35,802 nucleotides of DNA, from positions 1 to 35,802 of the forward strand of contig CALXWJ010000023.1 in NCBI GenBank assembly GCA_944392335.1, read 5' to 3'. This DNA comes from an uncultured Clostridia bacterium (GTDB taxonomy: Bacteria > Bacillota > Clostridia > UBA1381). Positions 1-7,223 of the stretch are shown here, piece after piece; within the stretch, counting starts at the first letter, position 1; each line of letters opens with the position of its first letter. Both the position numbers and the translations under genes were made by a program. The notes under the pieces were generated by a model. It ran no database searches, was not told the origin of the DNA, and saw nothing but the letters and a program-made list of their open reading frames with translations.

Positions 1-18
1 ATTCTCATTTGGGCATAG

Positions 19-1026
19 TTATCCCATGTACACCTCTTTTCGTTTTAAAATAGTATATCTGCAAAAGTTATAAACAAGGTTTGTAAGACCTATATTAAAC
101 TCTGCTCGCTTTATTCCAATGGAACGCACAGTAAGACCATGCATAGATACGGTAATAAATCCAAATACATGCTCAATTCTGCATCGAATTTTTGATTTTC
201 TTCGATTGCTTTCTTTTTGTTCATCAGTCAACGGTTTGCCGCGATATCCTTTTTCACATATACGGTTTTCTACATGTTTCGGAATTTCTTTTCCCACATA
301 AGCGCTGTCAGCGTATATTACCTTGTCATCTTCTCCGAGAAATTCGGAAAATTCATTGCTGTCATGTATATTTGCTGATGTGGTTGCGTAATCCGTAATA
401 ATCTTACTGTCGGCATCCACTTTTACATGATTTTTATATCCGTAATGAGTTTCATCATTTTTCTTTGTCCAACGAGCGTCTGTATCTTTTTGCGCAAGTT
501 TATGGGTATTTTCCTCCCATTCTTTGGGTGTCTCGCCATTTTTAATCTGATTGTTTTCCTCACGAGTGTTGCGCTGACGCGGTGCATCCACAAAAGTCGC
601 ATCAACAATTGTTCCTGTATGCGTTATAATGCCTTGCGATTCCAATTGCGCTGTGAACTGATTAAATAAAGGCTCAATTATTTCTTTTTGCGTAATGGTA
701 TCCTTAAAAAGCCAGATTGTTTTTGCATCAGGTACACGCTCTCCTAATGATAAGCCAATAAAACGCTGAAAGCTCATTCGATCAGTTATCTGGTATTCGG
801 TTTGATCATCAGATAAATTAAACAATCGTTGCAATACGAGTATTTTGAACATCATTACAACATCATACGACGGTCTGCCGGCTTTGCTTTTACGTTCTTT
901 ACAATTTACCTTTTCAAGCAAAGGTCTGAATGATTCAAAGTCTATAACGTTCAGTTTTTCCAATGAATCTCCGAGTTCGGATAATCTCTGTAATTGTGTT
1001 TCTTCCGCAAAAAGATTGATCTGCAT
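19..1026 (-). CDS. IS5-family DDE transposase
   Basis: This 335-residue transposase catalyses cut-and-paste movement of its IS. The N-terminal third carries the helical region common to IS5 transposases (GRPSYDVVMMFKILVLQ). The DDE residues sit in IVDATFVDA (first Asp), YADSAYVG (second Asp) and RCRIEHVFG (Glu). The length is normal for the family and the frame is unbroken, so it may be active. An in-frame upstream ATG at 1089 exists, but the start at 1026 is preferred because AAAGGCGG lies 10 bases upstream (1037-1044) and the upstream start would overlap the promoter. It has no functional link to the sugar genes. Confidence 0.92.
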   Translation of the reverse strand: MQINLFAEETQLQRLSELGDSLEKLNVIDFESFRPLLEKVNCKERKSKAGRPSYDVVMMFKILVLQRLFNLSDDQTEYQITDRMSFQRFIGLSLGERVPDAKTIWLFKDTITQKEIIEPLFNQFTAQLESQGIITHTGTIVDATFVDAPRQRNTREENNQIKNGETPKEWEENTHKLAQKDTDARWTKKNDETHYGYKNHVKVDADSKIITDYATTSANIHDSNEFSEFLGEDDKVIYADSAYVGKEIPKHVENRICEKGYRGKPLTDEQKESNRRKSKIRCRIEHVFGFITVSMHGLTVRSIGIKRAEFNIGLTNLVYNFCRYTILKRKEVYMG

Positions 1027-1057
1027 TTCACTACTACCGCCTTTATTAAGTATCTTT

Positions 1058-1086
1058 ATTATACCATAATCTGACGATTTTTTCAA
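1058..1086 (-). promoter_or_regulatory. Promoter of the IS5 transposase
   Basis: On the minus strand a -35 box TTGAAA (1081-1086) and a -10 box TATAAT (1058-1063) are separated by exactly 17 bases. They lie just upstream of the preferred ribosome binding site and start at 1026. This is a near-consensus sigma-A-type promoter. Confidence 0.7.
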
Positions 1087-1104
1087 CACTTTTTTTCTGA
1101 ATTT

Positions 1105-1377
1105 TTAGAGGTTACCTTTAATAATTTCTTTTATCAGTTCCTCTTTAGACATAGTTTCGTATTCGGATAAACCTGATGAAGAAGATGAATTGGTAATACT
1201 AACATCATATGAAAAATTACTTTTGGGTAAAAGATTATTTGTATTTCTGTATAATCTCATGTAATCTCTGGCACAATCAATACTTATATCATATTGAATT
1301 GAAGCCTCATATTTGGTAAGTTTGTTCTCGTAAATTTGTTTTCCAATATTTAATCGTTGTTCTTTTGTATATTTCAT
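1105..1377 (-). CDS. Truncated IS3-type OrfA (HTH protein)
   Basis: This 90-residue protein has the N-terminal helix-turn-helix of IS3-family OrfA (KYTKEQRLNIGKQIYENKL, then YDISIDCARDYMRLYR). A serine-rich stretch follows, and then the OrfA-like segment MSKEELIKEIIKG. In the family this segment leads into a leucine zipper and a frameshifted OrfB with the catalytic domain. Here it stops at once and no OrfB follows; the IS5-family element begins instead. AGGAGG precedes the ATG at 1375-1377, so it could still be translated as a DNA-binding stub. It could also be a stand-alone HTH protein, but the abrupt end beside another IS favours a truncated transposase. Confidence 0.6.
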   Translation of the reverse strand: MKYTKEQRLNIGKQIYENKLTKYEASIQYDISIDCARDYMRLYRNTNNLLPKSNFSYDVSITNSSSSSGLSEYETMSKEELIKEIIKGNL

Positions 1378-1519
1378 TGATAAACCTCCTGTACACTTTT
1401 GAAGGGATGTTATTATTTTTATTATATCACATACAATAAAAATTTTCTACCCCCTCCTGTCCAGTTTTTGTTTATCACTGCAGCACAAAACATAATTTTG
1501 CATAAACTAAGCGTGAGGT

Positions 1520-1579
1520 GTGGATATGTTTCCGAATACAAGCCACGTCGAGTGCGTAGTTTTGATGTCAAGAAAATAA
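1520..1579 (+). pseudogene. rlmD 3'-end fragment (att-like scar, copy 1)
   Basis: A short frame reads VDMFPNTSHVECVVLMSRK and then stops; a TGA stop lies just upstream. This is the C-terminal signature of RlmD/RumA, the 23S rRNA uracil-5 methyltransferase, with no other part of the gene present. The 3' end of rlmD (rum/rumA) is a known integration target of some integrative elements in Firmicutes. An isolated tail of this kind therefore looks like an attachment-site remnant. It is not a functional gene. Confidence 0.6.
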
Positions 1580-1625
1580 AACAGTGTTAAAAATGTACGT
1601 CCCCAACCGTCTCTATTCCAAAACT

Positions 1626-2477
1626 TCAGATTGCCATCATTGCAGATACTGCAAATGCAATCAGTGCAGCGGTGATTTCCTTTTTCGTCAATTTTGATTT
1701 TCTCACAATCTCAATCAATGTTGAGAATACAATCACCCCACCGGTGACCATAGGATACTGTACAGAAGCAGGAAGCTTAAGCAGTGCGATTAAAAGGAGC
1801 AAATTTGCAATACTGTTTAAGCACGCACTTCCTGCGGAATATGCAAACGCCTTTTTGCTTACAGTAAAATTTCTTTCTTTGCTCAAGAAGATAAGCAACA
1901 CACTGAATACTGCCGTTATTATTTTTGAGAGCATCAAAAAATCCGCACTTCCTACACAATATTCCGGATATGATTGGTGAAATTTCGAAATAACTCCGAC
2001 CATACCGTTAAATATAAACACAGCCATATAATATATAAAGGCTTTTTTGGATTCCTTGCTTCTTCCTGCATTCATCGCAACAGCTGCCGATATTAAAATA
2101 CAGCATACAACTCGTATTGCCTTAAACTCTTCTCCGCACATAATCCCGTATATAAAAGGCAAAATCATTCCGCCTATCATTGAGAAAACAGAGTAGACCG
2201 AAAGATTTGCGATTTTTAATGCTTTAACGGTAAAGTAGTTCAAGGCTATACATACCATTGAGTATATTACAGCAACGGTCAGCGAAAACAGTGAAAATCC
2301 ACACTCAAATTTATTTATTACAAATAAAGCAGCAAATCCAACTATGGAGCTATACAGAGAAAATTTAAGAGAAGAATTCCAGCCGCTTCCGCTTTCCCTT
2401 TGATAGCCGTCATTTAACATAAACTGCAAGGCGAAAATTAACGCAGATAATGCTATCATCAGATAGTATACAATCAT
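1626..2477 (-). CDS. DMT/EamA-type permease
   Basis: This 283-residue, highly hydrophobic protein looks like a ten-helix drug/metabolite transporter in two EamA-like halves, sited in the cytoplasmic membrane. The conserved patches GGMILPFIYG, FNGMVGVISKFHQ and LPASVQYPMVTGG recur almost unchanged in the protein at 9378-10250, so the two are paralogues. Its ATG overlaps the stop of the upstream oxidoreductase by four bases (ATGA, 2474-2477), which implies translational coupling, and it is the last gene of a leftward operon. The substrate is unknown. The context of sugar-modifying genes suggests a sugar or sugar derivative, but export is equally possible. Confidence 0.85.
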   Translation of the reverse strand: MIVYYLMIALSALIFALQFMLNDGYQRESGSGWNSSLKFSLYSSIVGFAALFVINKFECGFSLFSLTVAVIYSMVCIALNYFTVKALKIANLSVYSVFSMIGGMILPFIYGIMCGEEFKAIRVVCCILISAAVAMNAGRSKESKKAFIYYMAVFIFNGMVGVISKFHQSYPEYCVGSADFLMLSKIITAVFSVLLIFLSKERNFTVSKKAFAYSAGSACLNSIANLLLLIALLKLPASVQYPMVTGGVIVFSTLIEIVRKSKLTKKEITAALIAFAVSAMMAI

Positions 2478-3766
2478 TTTTTACTACCCTGTGCAAATGC
2501 CATCGCTCTGTAATTTCCATCCTCCCGATGACATTCTTCCTCCCACAGCTTTTTCATATGCTCATAAACGCTGTCATCAATTTCCGGAGTTCCTTTTGAA
2601 AAGGTTGGAAGAAGCATATCACCTGCCGCTTTAGGGTCTGTACATGCTGTGTCATTCCGCCATCTGTTCCGCTCGTTTTTGTCACGCAAATCCGGAATTT
2701 CCATAGGTGTATTTCCCTTGAGAATTGAACGGTATGCAAATATCCCCGGCAAAAACATATCAAGAGCTTCATATACGTCTATTGTATCCGCCTCGGTATT
2801 GCCTTTAATCTTTTCAATAAAATTATACATAGAATAAAAATCCGACCCGCCGTGTCCAAAGCCTTCAACCTTGTCCTCCATGCCGTGTTTAGGCTCGTAG
2901 CTTTCTGCTTTTGCAGTATCATAGCCGCCGGAATACTCGTCGGAATCTACAAATATTTTGTAAATATGCCCGTCATTGGTAGCCTCTCTGCCGCATTCCA
3001 TCCTGCCCTTTGAGCCATATGCCGAGTACCAAATAGAATTTATATATAATCCTCCATGTATGCTTTTAATAATACCTCCGTTTTCAAGCGTCACCATCTC
3101 TATGCCAAACTGTCCGGATTTTGAACCCGTTCTTAAATTTCTTTCTGTTTTTATTCCCTCAAAGCCTACAACAGAAATAGGACGCAGACCTGTCATATGA
3201 ATAATCGGCCCCAAAGAATGAGTACAGTAAAAGGTTGAACTCATATTATTTCTCCAGTGATCCTTTTCCCCGTAAGTAATGCTTTGCCAAATCGGCTCGC
3301 AATTGTGAATATATTCACACTCACCGTATTCAAACTCCCCTATTTTTCCCTGTTTATATAGCTTTTTCATCTCATACGGTGCAGGCATATAGCAGTAGTT
3401 TTCTCCATAAGCATAAATGAGTCCTGTTTCTTCAACCGCTTCCACAAGCTCAACCGCCTCCTTCATATTCTGGCATGGCAAAACCTCTGAAAAAACATGA
3501 AATCCCTGTTTTAACGCTCTGACGGCAAACGGAGCATGCTCATTCGCATAATTTGCAAGGACAACCGCATCCATATCATGCTTTATAAAATCTTCAAAAT
3601 TATCATAATATGTAATATTGTCATCCTTTAAATTCTCACGCTGATAATTAAGCACCTCCTCGGATTTATCGCATATTGCCACAACCTCCGCATTATCCGC
3701 GCGTTCACAGTAATTTATCATACTTGAACCGCGATAGCCTCCCAAAACTCCTATTTTTATTTTCAT
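2474..3766 (-). CDS. Gfo/Idh/MocA-family protein (possible NAD-dependent glycosidase)
   Basis: This 430-residue protein starts with a Rossmann dinucleotide-binding site (IGVLGGYRGSS), followed by VVAICD and DAVVLANYANEHAPFAVRAL. It carries SEVLP where family dehydrogenases usually have EKP. The C-terminal half is the alpha/beta domain that forms the sugar pocket, with THSLGPI and GFGHGGSDF. The protein is longer than simple inositol or glucose dehydrogenases. The HGGSD motif recalls the GH109-type glycosidases that use NAD transiently. It could be an oxidoreductase or such a glycosidase, and the sequence alone does not decide. AAGGAG precedes the ATG at 3764-3766. No signal peptide is present, so it is cytoplasmic. 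Confidence 0.85.
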   Translation of the reverse strand: MKIKIGVLGGYRGSSMINYCERADNAEVVAICDKSEEVLNYQRENLKDDNITYYDNFEDFIKHDMDAVVLANYANEHAPFAVRALKQGFHVFSEVLPCQNMKEAVELVEAVEETGLIYAYGENYCYMPAPYEMKKLYKQGKIGEFEYGECEYIHNCEPIWQSITYGEKDHWRNNMSSTFYCTHSLGPIIHMTGLRPISVVGFEGIKTERNLRTGSKSGQFGIEMVTLENGGIIKSIHGGLYINSIWYSAYGSKGRMECGREATNDGHIYKIFVDSDEYSGGYDTAKAESYEPKHGMEDKVEGFGHGGSDFYSMYNFIEKIKGNTEADTIDVYEALDMFLPGIFAYRSILKGNTPMEIPDLRDKNERNRWRNDTACTDPKAAGDMLLPTFSKGTPEIDDSVYEHMKKLWEEECHREDGNYRAMAFAQGSKK

Positions 3767-3826
3767 TTATGCATACTCCTTTCAAATGTATAATTTACCA
3801 ATATTTATCTGTGTTTTTATAAAAAA

Positions 3827-4498
3827 TTATCTTTTTCTGCTTCTGATAATTCTGGCAGGATTTCCAACAGCCACACTATACGGAGGCACAGTTTTAACCA
3901 CCACTGAGCCCGAGCCTATTATAGATCCTTCTCCAATATCGGCACTATACAGCACACAAGCATTCATACCCAAATAACAGTCTCGACCAATAGACACCTT
4001 TCTTGTGTGACCACCTTGCTTAATTATTTCGCTGTCGGCATCTTCAAATATGTGTGAATAAGGTGTTATGGTAATGTTTTGAGCCAAAAGACTATACTCT
4101 CCTATTTCAAGTCCCACATGTCCAAAAAGCGTGGTACCCGTACCGATATAAACATTATCTTTAATAGTTATATAGCCGAGATCATCCCGCTCGGTATCAA
4201 GATATACTCTGTCATTAAGCCTAACATTATTTCCTATGCTTATACCACCTTCTCCTCTTGCAATCAATGTTACACCATCATCTATTATAACATTATTTCC
4301 AAGCGAAATATATTGAGGATTAACAATCTTAACTCCGACACCTATTTTAACATTATCGCCAACAGACTTAAACTGCCTTGAATAATATTCTATGCGAAGC
4401 TTTTCTGCTTCCTCAGAACGAGTATTCATTATTACAGCTTTGTAAAACTCTTCTTTATTATTCATTTGTTCAAATGCATTAGTAAAAAAATTATCCAT
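3827..4498 (-). CDS. Left-handed beta-helix (hexapeptide) acyltransferase
   Basis: This protein of about 223 residues is built from hexapeptide repeats (for example VGDNVKIGVGVKI, ISIGNNVRLND, YITIKDNVYIGTGTTL) and ends with VPPYSVAVGNPARII, as in the CysE/LacA/NodL acetyltransferase superfamily. These enzymes work as trimers and usually move an acetyl group from acetyl-CoA to a sugar or amino sugar. The start at 4498 is chosen because AGGAGG lies at 4503-4508; the longer in-frame form would begin with TTG ahead of that site. It is the first gene of the leftward operon. The substrate is unknown. Confidence 0.88.
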   Translation of the reverse strand: MDNFFTNAFEQMNNKEEFYKAVIMNTRSEEAEKLRIEYYSRQFKSVGDNVKIGVGVKIVNPQYISLGNNVIIDDGVTLIARGEGGISIGNNVRLNDRVYLDTERDDLGYITIKDNVYIGTGTTLFGHVGLEIGEYSLLAQNITITPYSHIFEDADSEIIKQGGHTRKVSIGRDCYLGMNACVLYSADIGEGSIIGSGSVVVKTVPPYSVAVGNPARIIRSRKR

Positions 4499-4546
4499 TT
4501 TACCTCCTATAAACAATAATATTTTTATTTCACTTATTTTGACAAG

Positions 4547-4575
4547 AGTATATCACTCTCGCCGGCATGTGTCAA
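4547..4575 (-). promoter_or_regulatory. Promoter of the leftward operon
   Basis: On the minus strand TTGACA (4570-4575) and TATACT (4547-4552) are separated by 17 bases, a near-perfect sigma-A promoter about 50 bases ahead of the acyltransferase start. It is back-to-back with the AraC promoter at 4617-4644. The 40 bases between the two -35 boxes are the natural place for operator sites of the divergent regulator. Confidence 0.75.
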
Positions 4576-4616
4576 TGGAAAAAATCCATGTAAATAAGTA
4601 AAATCGTCACATTTAA

Positions 4617-4644
4617 TTGATTTTTTTAAATTTTGTGATATAAT
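4617..4644 (+). promoter_or_regulatory. Promoter of the AraC gene at 4668
   Basis: TTGATT (4617-4622) and TATAAT (4639-4644) are separated by 16 bases and lie just upstream of AGGAG and the ATG at 4668. ACTTATTT-like words occur on both sides of the divergent promoters (near 4531-4540 and inverted at 4591-4600). These might be regulator contacts, but the match is weak. Confidence 0.6.
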
Positions 4645-4667
4645 TAAATAGATAGGAGCTGAAAATT

Positions 4668-5474
4668 ATGATTGAAAACATATGCTGTTTTATCCCATAC
4701 CACAAGGACTATCAGTCTATACATACAATAAATTTAGTGCTTGAAACAAAACCTCAGATATATAATTCTTTTAAGGCTGAGGCTGTCTATAAGGTTCACT
4801 ATGTCTGCGGCGGAAGCGCCTTTCTGCATACGCTCGGAACGGTTCACCCTTTATCGGCAGGAGATGTCTTTTTCACCTTTCCCGGCACTCCCTTTTATAT
4901 AGAATCAAAAACTGATTTTTCATATATGTATATAAGCTTTTTAGGCGCAAGAGCAAATATGATTATGGAAAAGCTGAAAATCTCAAACAGCAATTGTTAT
5001 TTTCCCGAGTGCAGTGAGATTTTTGAGTTTTGGAAAAACGCTTTTAATACAAATAAGGAGCTCACCGATTTAATATCGGAAAGTGTTCTGCTGTACACCT
5101 TTTCATATATAGGAAACAGAGTACTGACCTTTGATGAAAATATGCATAAAACCGAAAAAACCTTTTTAATTATAAAAAAATATATAGACGATAATTTCAC
5201 AAGCTGTGATTTATCGCTGAACTGCATAAGCAAAGAGCTTTTGTATAATCCAAAATATATATCGGGACTTTTTAAAAAGAAAATGAATATCGGTCTGGTT
5301 GAATATATTAACACTATACGCATTCAATATGCCTGCACCCTGATAAACCAAGGATTTACAAGCGTAAAGGAGATAGCTGCACTGTCCGGATACAGAGATG
5401 CGCTTTATTTTTCAAAAGTATTCAAAAATAAAATGGGAGTATCCCCAAAACAATATGTTTCCTCATTACATTGA
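4668..5474 (+). CDS. AraC-family transcriptional regulator
   Basis: This 268-residue regulator has an N-terminal cupin-type sensing domain (AGDVFFTFPGTPFYIES). Two C-terminal AraC helix-turn-helix units occupy roughly residues 165-265, including LLYNPKYISGLFKKKMNIG and the signature EIAALSGYRDALYFSKVFKNK followed by GVSPKQY. It is divergent from the acyltransferase operon, which makes that operon its likely target, with a sugar as likely inducer. AGGAG precedes the ATG. No membrane segment is visible. It is a different protein from the AraC regulator at 10311-11153. Confidence 0.9.
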   Translation: MIENICCFIPYHKDYQSIHTINLVLETKPQIYNSFKAEAVYKVHYVCGGSAFLHTLGTVHPLSAGDVFFTFPGTPFYIESKTDFSYMYISFLGARANMIMEKLKISNSNCYFPECSEIFEFWKNAFNTNKELTDLISESVLLYTFSYIGNRVLTFDENMHKTEKTFLIIKKYIDDNFTSCDLSLNCISKELLYNPKYISGLFKKKMNIGLVEYINTIRIQYACTLINQGFTSVKEIAALSGYRDALYFSKVFKNKMGVSPKQYVSSLH

Positions 5475-5497
5475 ATAATTCGGTTGTGCTTATCGTC

Positions 5498-5539
5498 CAT
5501 GTGGAGTGTGTCGTTTTAATGTCACGAGTAGATAAGTAA
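5498..5539 (+). pseudogene. rlmD 3'-end fragment (att-like scar, copy 2)
   Basis: The frame reads HVECVVLMSRVDK and then TAA. It matches copy 1 from the His-Val-Glu-Cys codons onward but has no similarity upstream, where copy 1 still shows the MFPNTS part. Similarity that starts abruptly in this way is what a recombination site leaves. Together copies 1 and 2 bracket the acyltransferase/Gfo-Idh/permease/AraC module. Confidence 0.55.
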
Positions 5540-5686
5540 GCGTGAAAAAAAGCCTTATTTTAAGCCTTTTTCGGCGGCACCGGCTTATGACATCTATAAC
5601 GAACACTACTTAAAATTGCTCTATGGAAACAGGTCGAGATGAATAATCTGTGAAAGGTTGTAACCTCGGATTAGATAACGCAAATT

Positions 5687-5710
5687 GAGTGTGTGGATTA
5701 GATGTCAGGA
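5687..5710 (+). repeat. Degenerate rlmD-end-like motif (copy 3)
   Basis: The 24 bases retain GAGTGTGTGG and GATGTCAGGA, in register with copies 1 and 2, but the frame has picked up a stop in the middle. It is the weakest of the three copies and could be chance. Confidence 0.35.
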
Positions 5711-5814
5711 TTTTGAAGTGATTTTTAAAAGAGGAAAAAAGTTGACAACAAATCCGGCAACTCGATAGTAAAGGCATTTTCGGGAAATAGAATAGATGTT
5801 AAGGAGGTATTAAT

Positions 5815-6763
5815 GTGAGTGATTCACAGATTACTATTTTTTATTCTTGGCAATCTGATTTGCCGGGAAGTGATACTAGAAATATAATTCAAGACAGTAT
5901 CAAAGATGCAGTTCGTTTATTGCGAGACACAGTTGATATTGAAGCTGACCGTGACACAAAGGGAGAATTTGGTTCCCCGGACATAGCACAGACAATTTTT
6001 TCAAAGATTGACGATTGTGATATTTTCATTGCTGCTGTTAGTGCGGTATGTCAATATGAGACAGTCGATAAAGATGGAAATAGTAAGATAAAATATATGC
6101 CAAATCCTAATGTAATGCTTGAATTAGGGTATGCCACGCATGGTTTTAGGCTGGGATAGGGTAATATGTGTTTTAAACTCTGATTACGGTGCACCAGAAA
6201 ACATGCCTTTTGACATTGCAAGTCGAAGATTGACTCCATTCTCATTAAAATACGGAAAAAGTAAGGGAGAGGTAAGGCGGTATATAAAAGGGGTAATACA
6301 AGATACTGTTGAAAATATTTTGGAAAATGGGAAGCGTGTTAAAGCAGGATTCTCAAACTTACGTCTGGGTTGTTTTGTCGATGGTGCTGTTTCTAATTTG
6401 ATTTGTCCGATTGAAGTATCAAGCTCAGTATCTTTTGTTAAGCATAAAACACAAATTTTAGAAGATTCTTTGAAATTGGTAGAACAAATTAGGAGTAACA
6501 AAATTACAGAACCATCTGAACTTCAAAGCAAAGACGAGGCAAATGATGAAGATGAGAAAAAAACAAGCGATGCTACTCCTATTATTAGAAATGATGGCTC
6601 AATTCTAACTCCAGTTACTAGCTCTTTTAAATTAAATCTTTTCAAGTTGCAGAAAGTATGCATAAATGATGAGGATAGAGGTTCGATAATAGATTTATGC
6701 AAAGAATATCTTGGAATAGATATATCTGAAGATACAGAATTTTTTAATATAGGAAACTTATAA
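5815..6763 (+). pseudogene. TIR-domain protein, frameshifted by one base
   Basis: The first part encodes a TIR-like domain: FYSWQSDLPG at the N-terminus, FGSPDIAQTIFSKIDDCDIF, and NPNVMLELGYA, whose Glu is the probable catalytic residue of TIR NADases. Frame 1 ends at 6159, while frame 2 continues the same protein from WDRVICVLNSDYG to 6763. Removing one T from the run TTTT at 6144-6147 restores a single frame (HGLGWDRV) of about 316 residues. The C-terminal half (about 200 residues) has no domain I recognise. The start is GTG at 5815, set by AAGGAGG at 5801-5807; the overlapping ATG runs straight into TGA. Bacterial TIR proteins of this kind usually act in phage defence or NAD signalling. 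No partner gene lies beside it. An assembly error in the T run is possible. Confidence 0.75.
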
Positions 6764-6845
6764 AGAAGATATGATTTGATGTCATCATATTCTTATTAAG
6801 GAACCTAAGAGGAAGAAGACAAATATCATACATCAATTATACCAC

Positions 6846-6881
6846 AAAAGCCGCTAAGTTTCCATACTTTAGCGGCTTTTT
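6846..6881 (+). terminator. Rho-independent terminator
   Basis: The stem AAAAGCCGCTAA (6846-6857) pairs perfectly with TTAGCGGCTTTT (6869-6880), with an 11-base loop and a T tail. It is the first strong terminator after the TIR pseudogene. The A run on the left would let it work in both directions. Confidence 0.8.
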
Positions 6882-6897
6882 GTGTGCAAATTTTTAG

Positions 6898-6933
6898 GGC
6901 TATCTCACCTTTTTAGTGAGACAGCCTCTTTTT
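6898..6933 (+). terminator. Second rho-independent terminator
   Basis: GGCTATCTCAC pairs with GTGAGACAGCC with one mismatch around a short loop, followed by TCTTTTT. It lies about 17 bases after the first terminator, which makes a tandem stop. Confidence 0.65.
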
Positions 6934-6959
6934 GCATTTCAAGCATAATTTAATCCATC

Positions 6960-6987
6960 AAATCACCTGTTTTACAACAGGTGATTT
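6960..6987. repeat. Perfect 12-bp inverted repeat with TTAC loop
   Basis: AAATCACCTGTT (6960-6971) pairs perfectly with AACAGGTGATTT (6976-6987) around TTAC. No T run follows, so it is not a classical terminator. The 4-base TTAC loop is shared with the hairpin at 30311-30336, which may point to a family of small palindromic repeats. Confidence 0.6.
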
Positions 6988-7102
6988 GCAATTTATACCC
7001 CCTCATACACTATTTGGCAAAATATCGGTAGTTTGATGATGATTTGCCCCCCTTTTTTTATCAAAACTTTATTATACCACTCTTTATTGTTGTTTCTAAA
7101 TG

Positions 7103-7164
7103 TCAGTATACTATATAAAAATATCAGTATACGACTTGTAATTCGCAACATCACGATATATAAT
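7103..7164 (+). promoter_or_regulatory. Promoter and paired operator of the 7224-10250 operon
   Basis: Two direct repeats TCAGTATAC start at 7103 and 7124, exactly 21 bases (two helical turns) apart. The second lies four bases upstream of the -35 box TTGTAA (7136-7141), which is followed after 17 bases by TATAAT (7159-7164). Two repeats beside a weak -35 is the classical layout for activation by AraC-type proteins. The same arrangement occurs at 11406-11467. Confidence 0.75.
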
Positions 7165-7223
7165 AAAAATAGTTTTAATGACATTATATAGGAGCCAGAG
7201 TTAAAATTAGGAGGAAAAGGTTT

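Larger units (their letters stand above)
1..1100 (-). mobile_element. IS5-family insertion sequence at the left edge
   Basis: The segment holds one complete DDE transposase gene with its own promoter. The gene's upstream side ends about where the neighbouring IS3-type OrfA stops being IS3-like (near 1090-1105), which suggests this element inserted into or next to that older element. I could not define terminal inverted repeats, because the left end is at or outside the window edge. Both boundaries are therefore approximate. Confidence 0.55.
5475..5814. other. Gene-free gap between the AraC gene and the TIR gene
   Basis: This 340-base gap holds scar copies 2 and 3. A frame at about 5541-5640 (containing AYDIYNEHYLKLLYGN and ending in a stop) has no start codon and may be a decayed gene remnant. 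A TTGACA word lies at 5742-5747 without a good -10 partner. No convincing terminator was seen for the AraC gene. Confidence 0.4.
6764..7223. other. Hairpin-rich gap before the 7224 operon
   Basis: This 460-base stretch has no gene. It carries a weak inverted repeat just after the TIR stop (6766-6795), two terminator-like hairpins, one perfect 12-bp palindromic stem, and then the regulated promoter of the next operon. Each is listed separately. Confidence 0.6.

Noticed and set aside
1399-1590. 63-residue plus-strand frame
   Set aside because: It has no ribosome binding site, and its 3' part overlaps the rlmD-like scar in a different frame.
4531-4600. ACTTATTT words as AraC operators between the divergent promoters
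   Set aside because: The copies are short, in an AT-rich setting, and do not have the regular spacing seen at 7103 and 11406.
5541-5640. Frame containing AYDIYNEHYLKLLYGN between scars 2 and 3
   Set aside because: It looks protein-like but has no start codon or ribosome binding site and is only about 33 codons. It is at most a decayed fragment.
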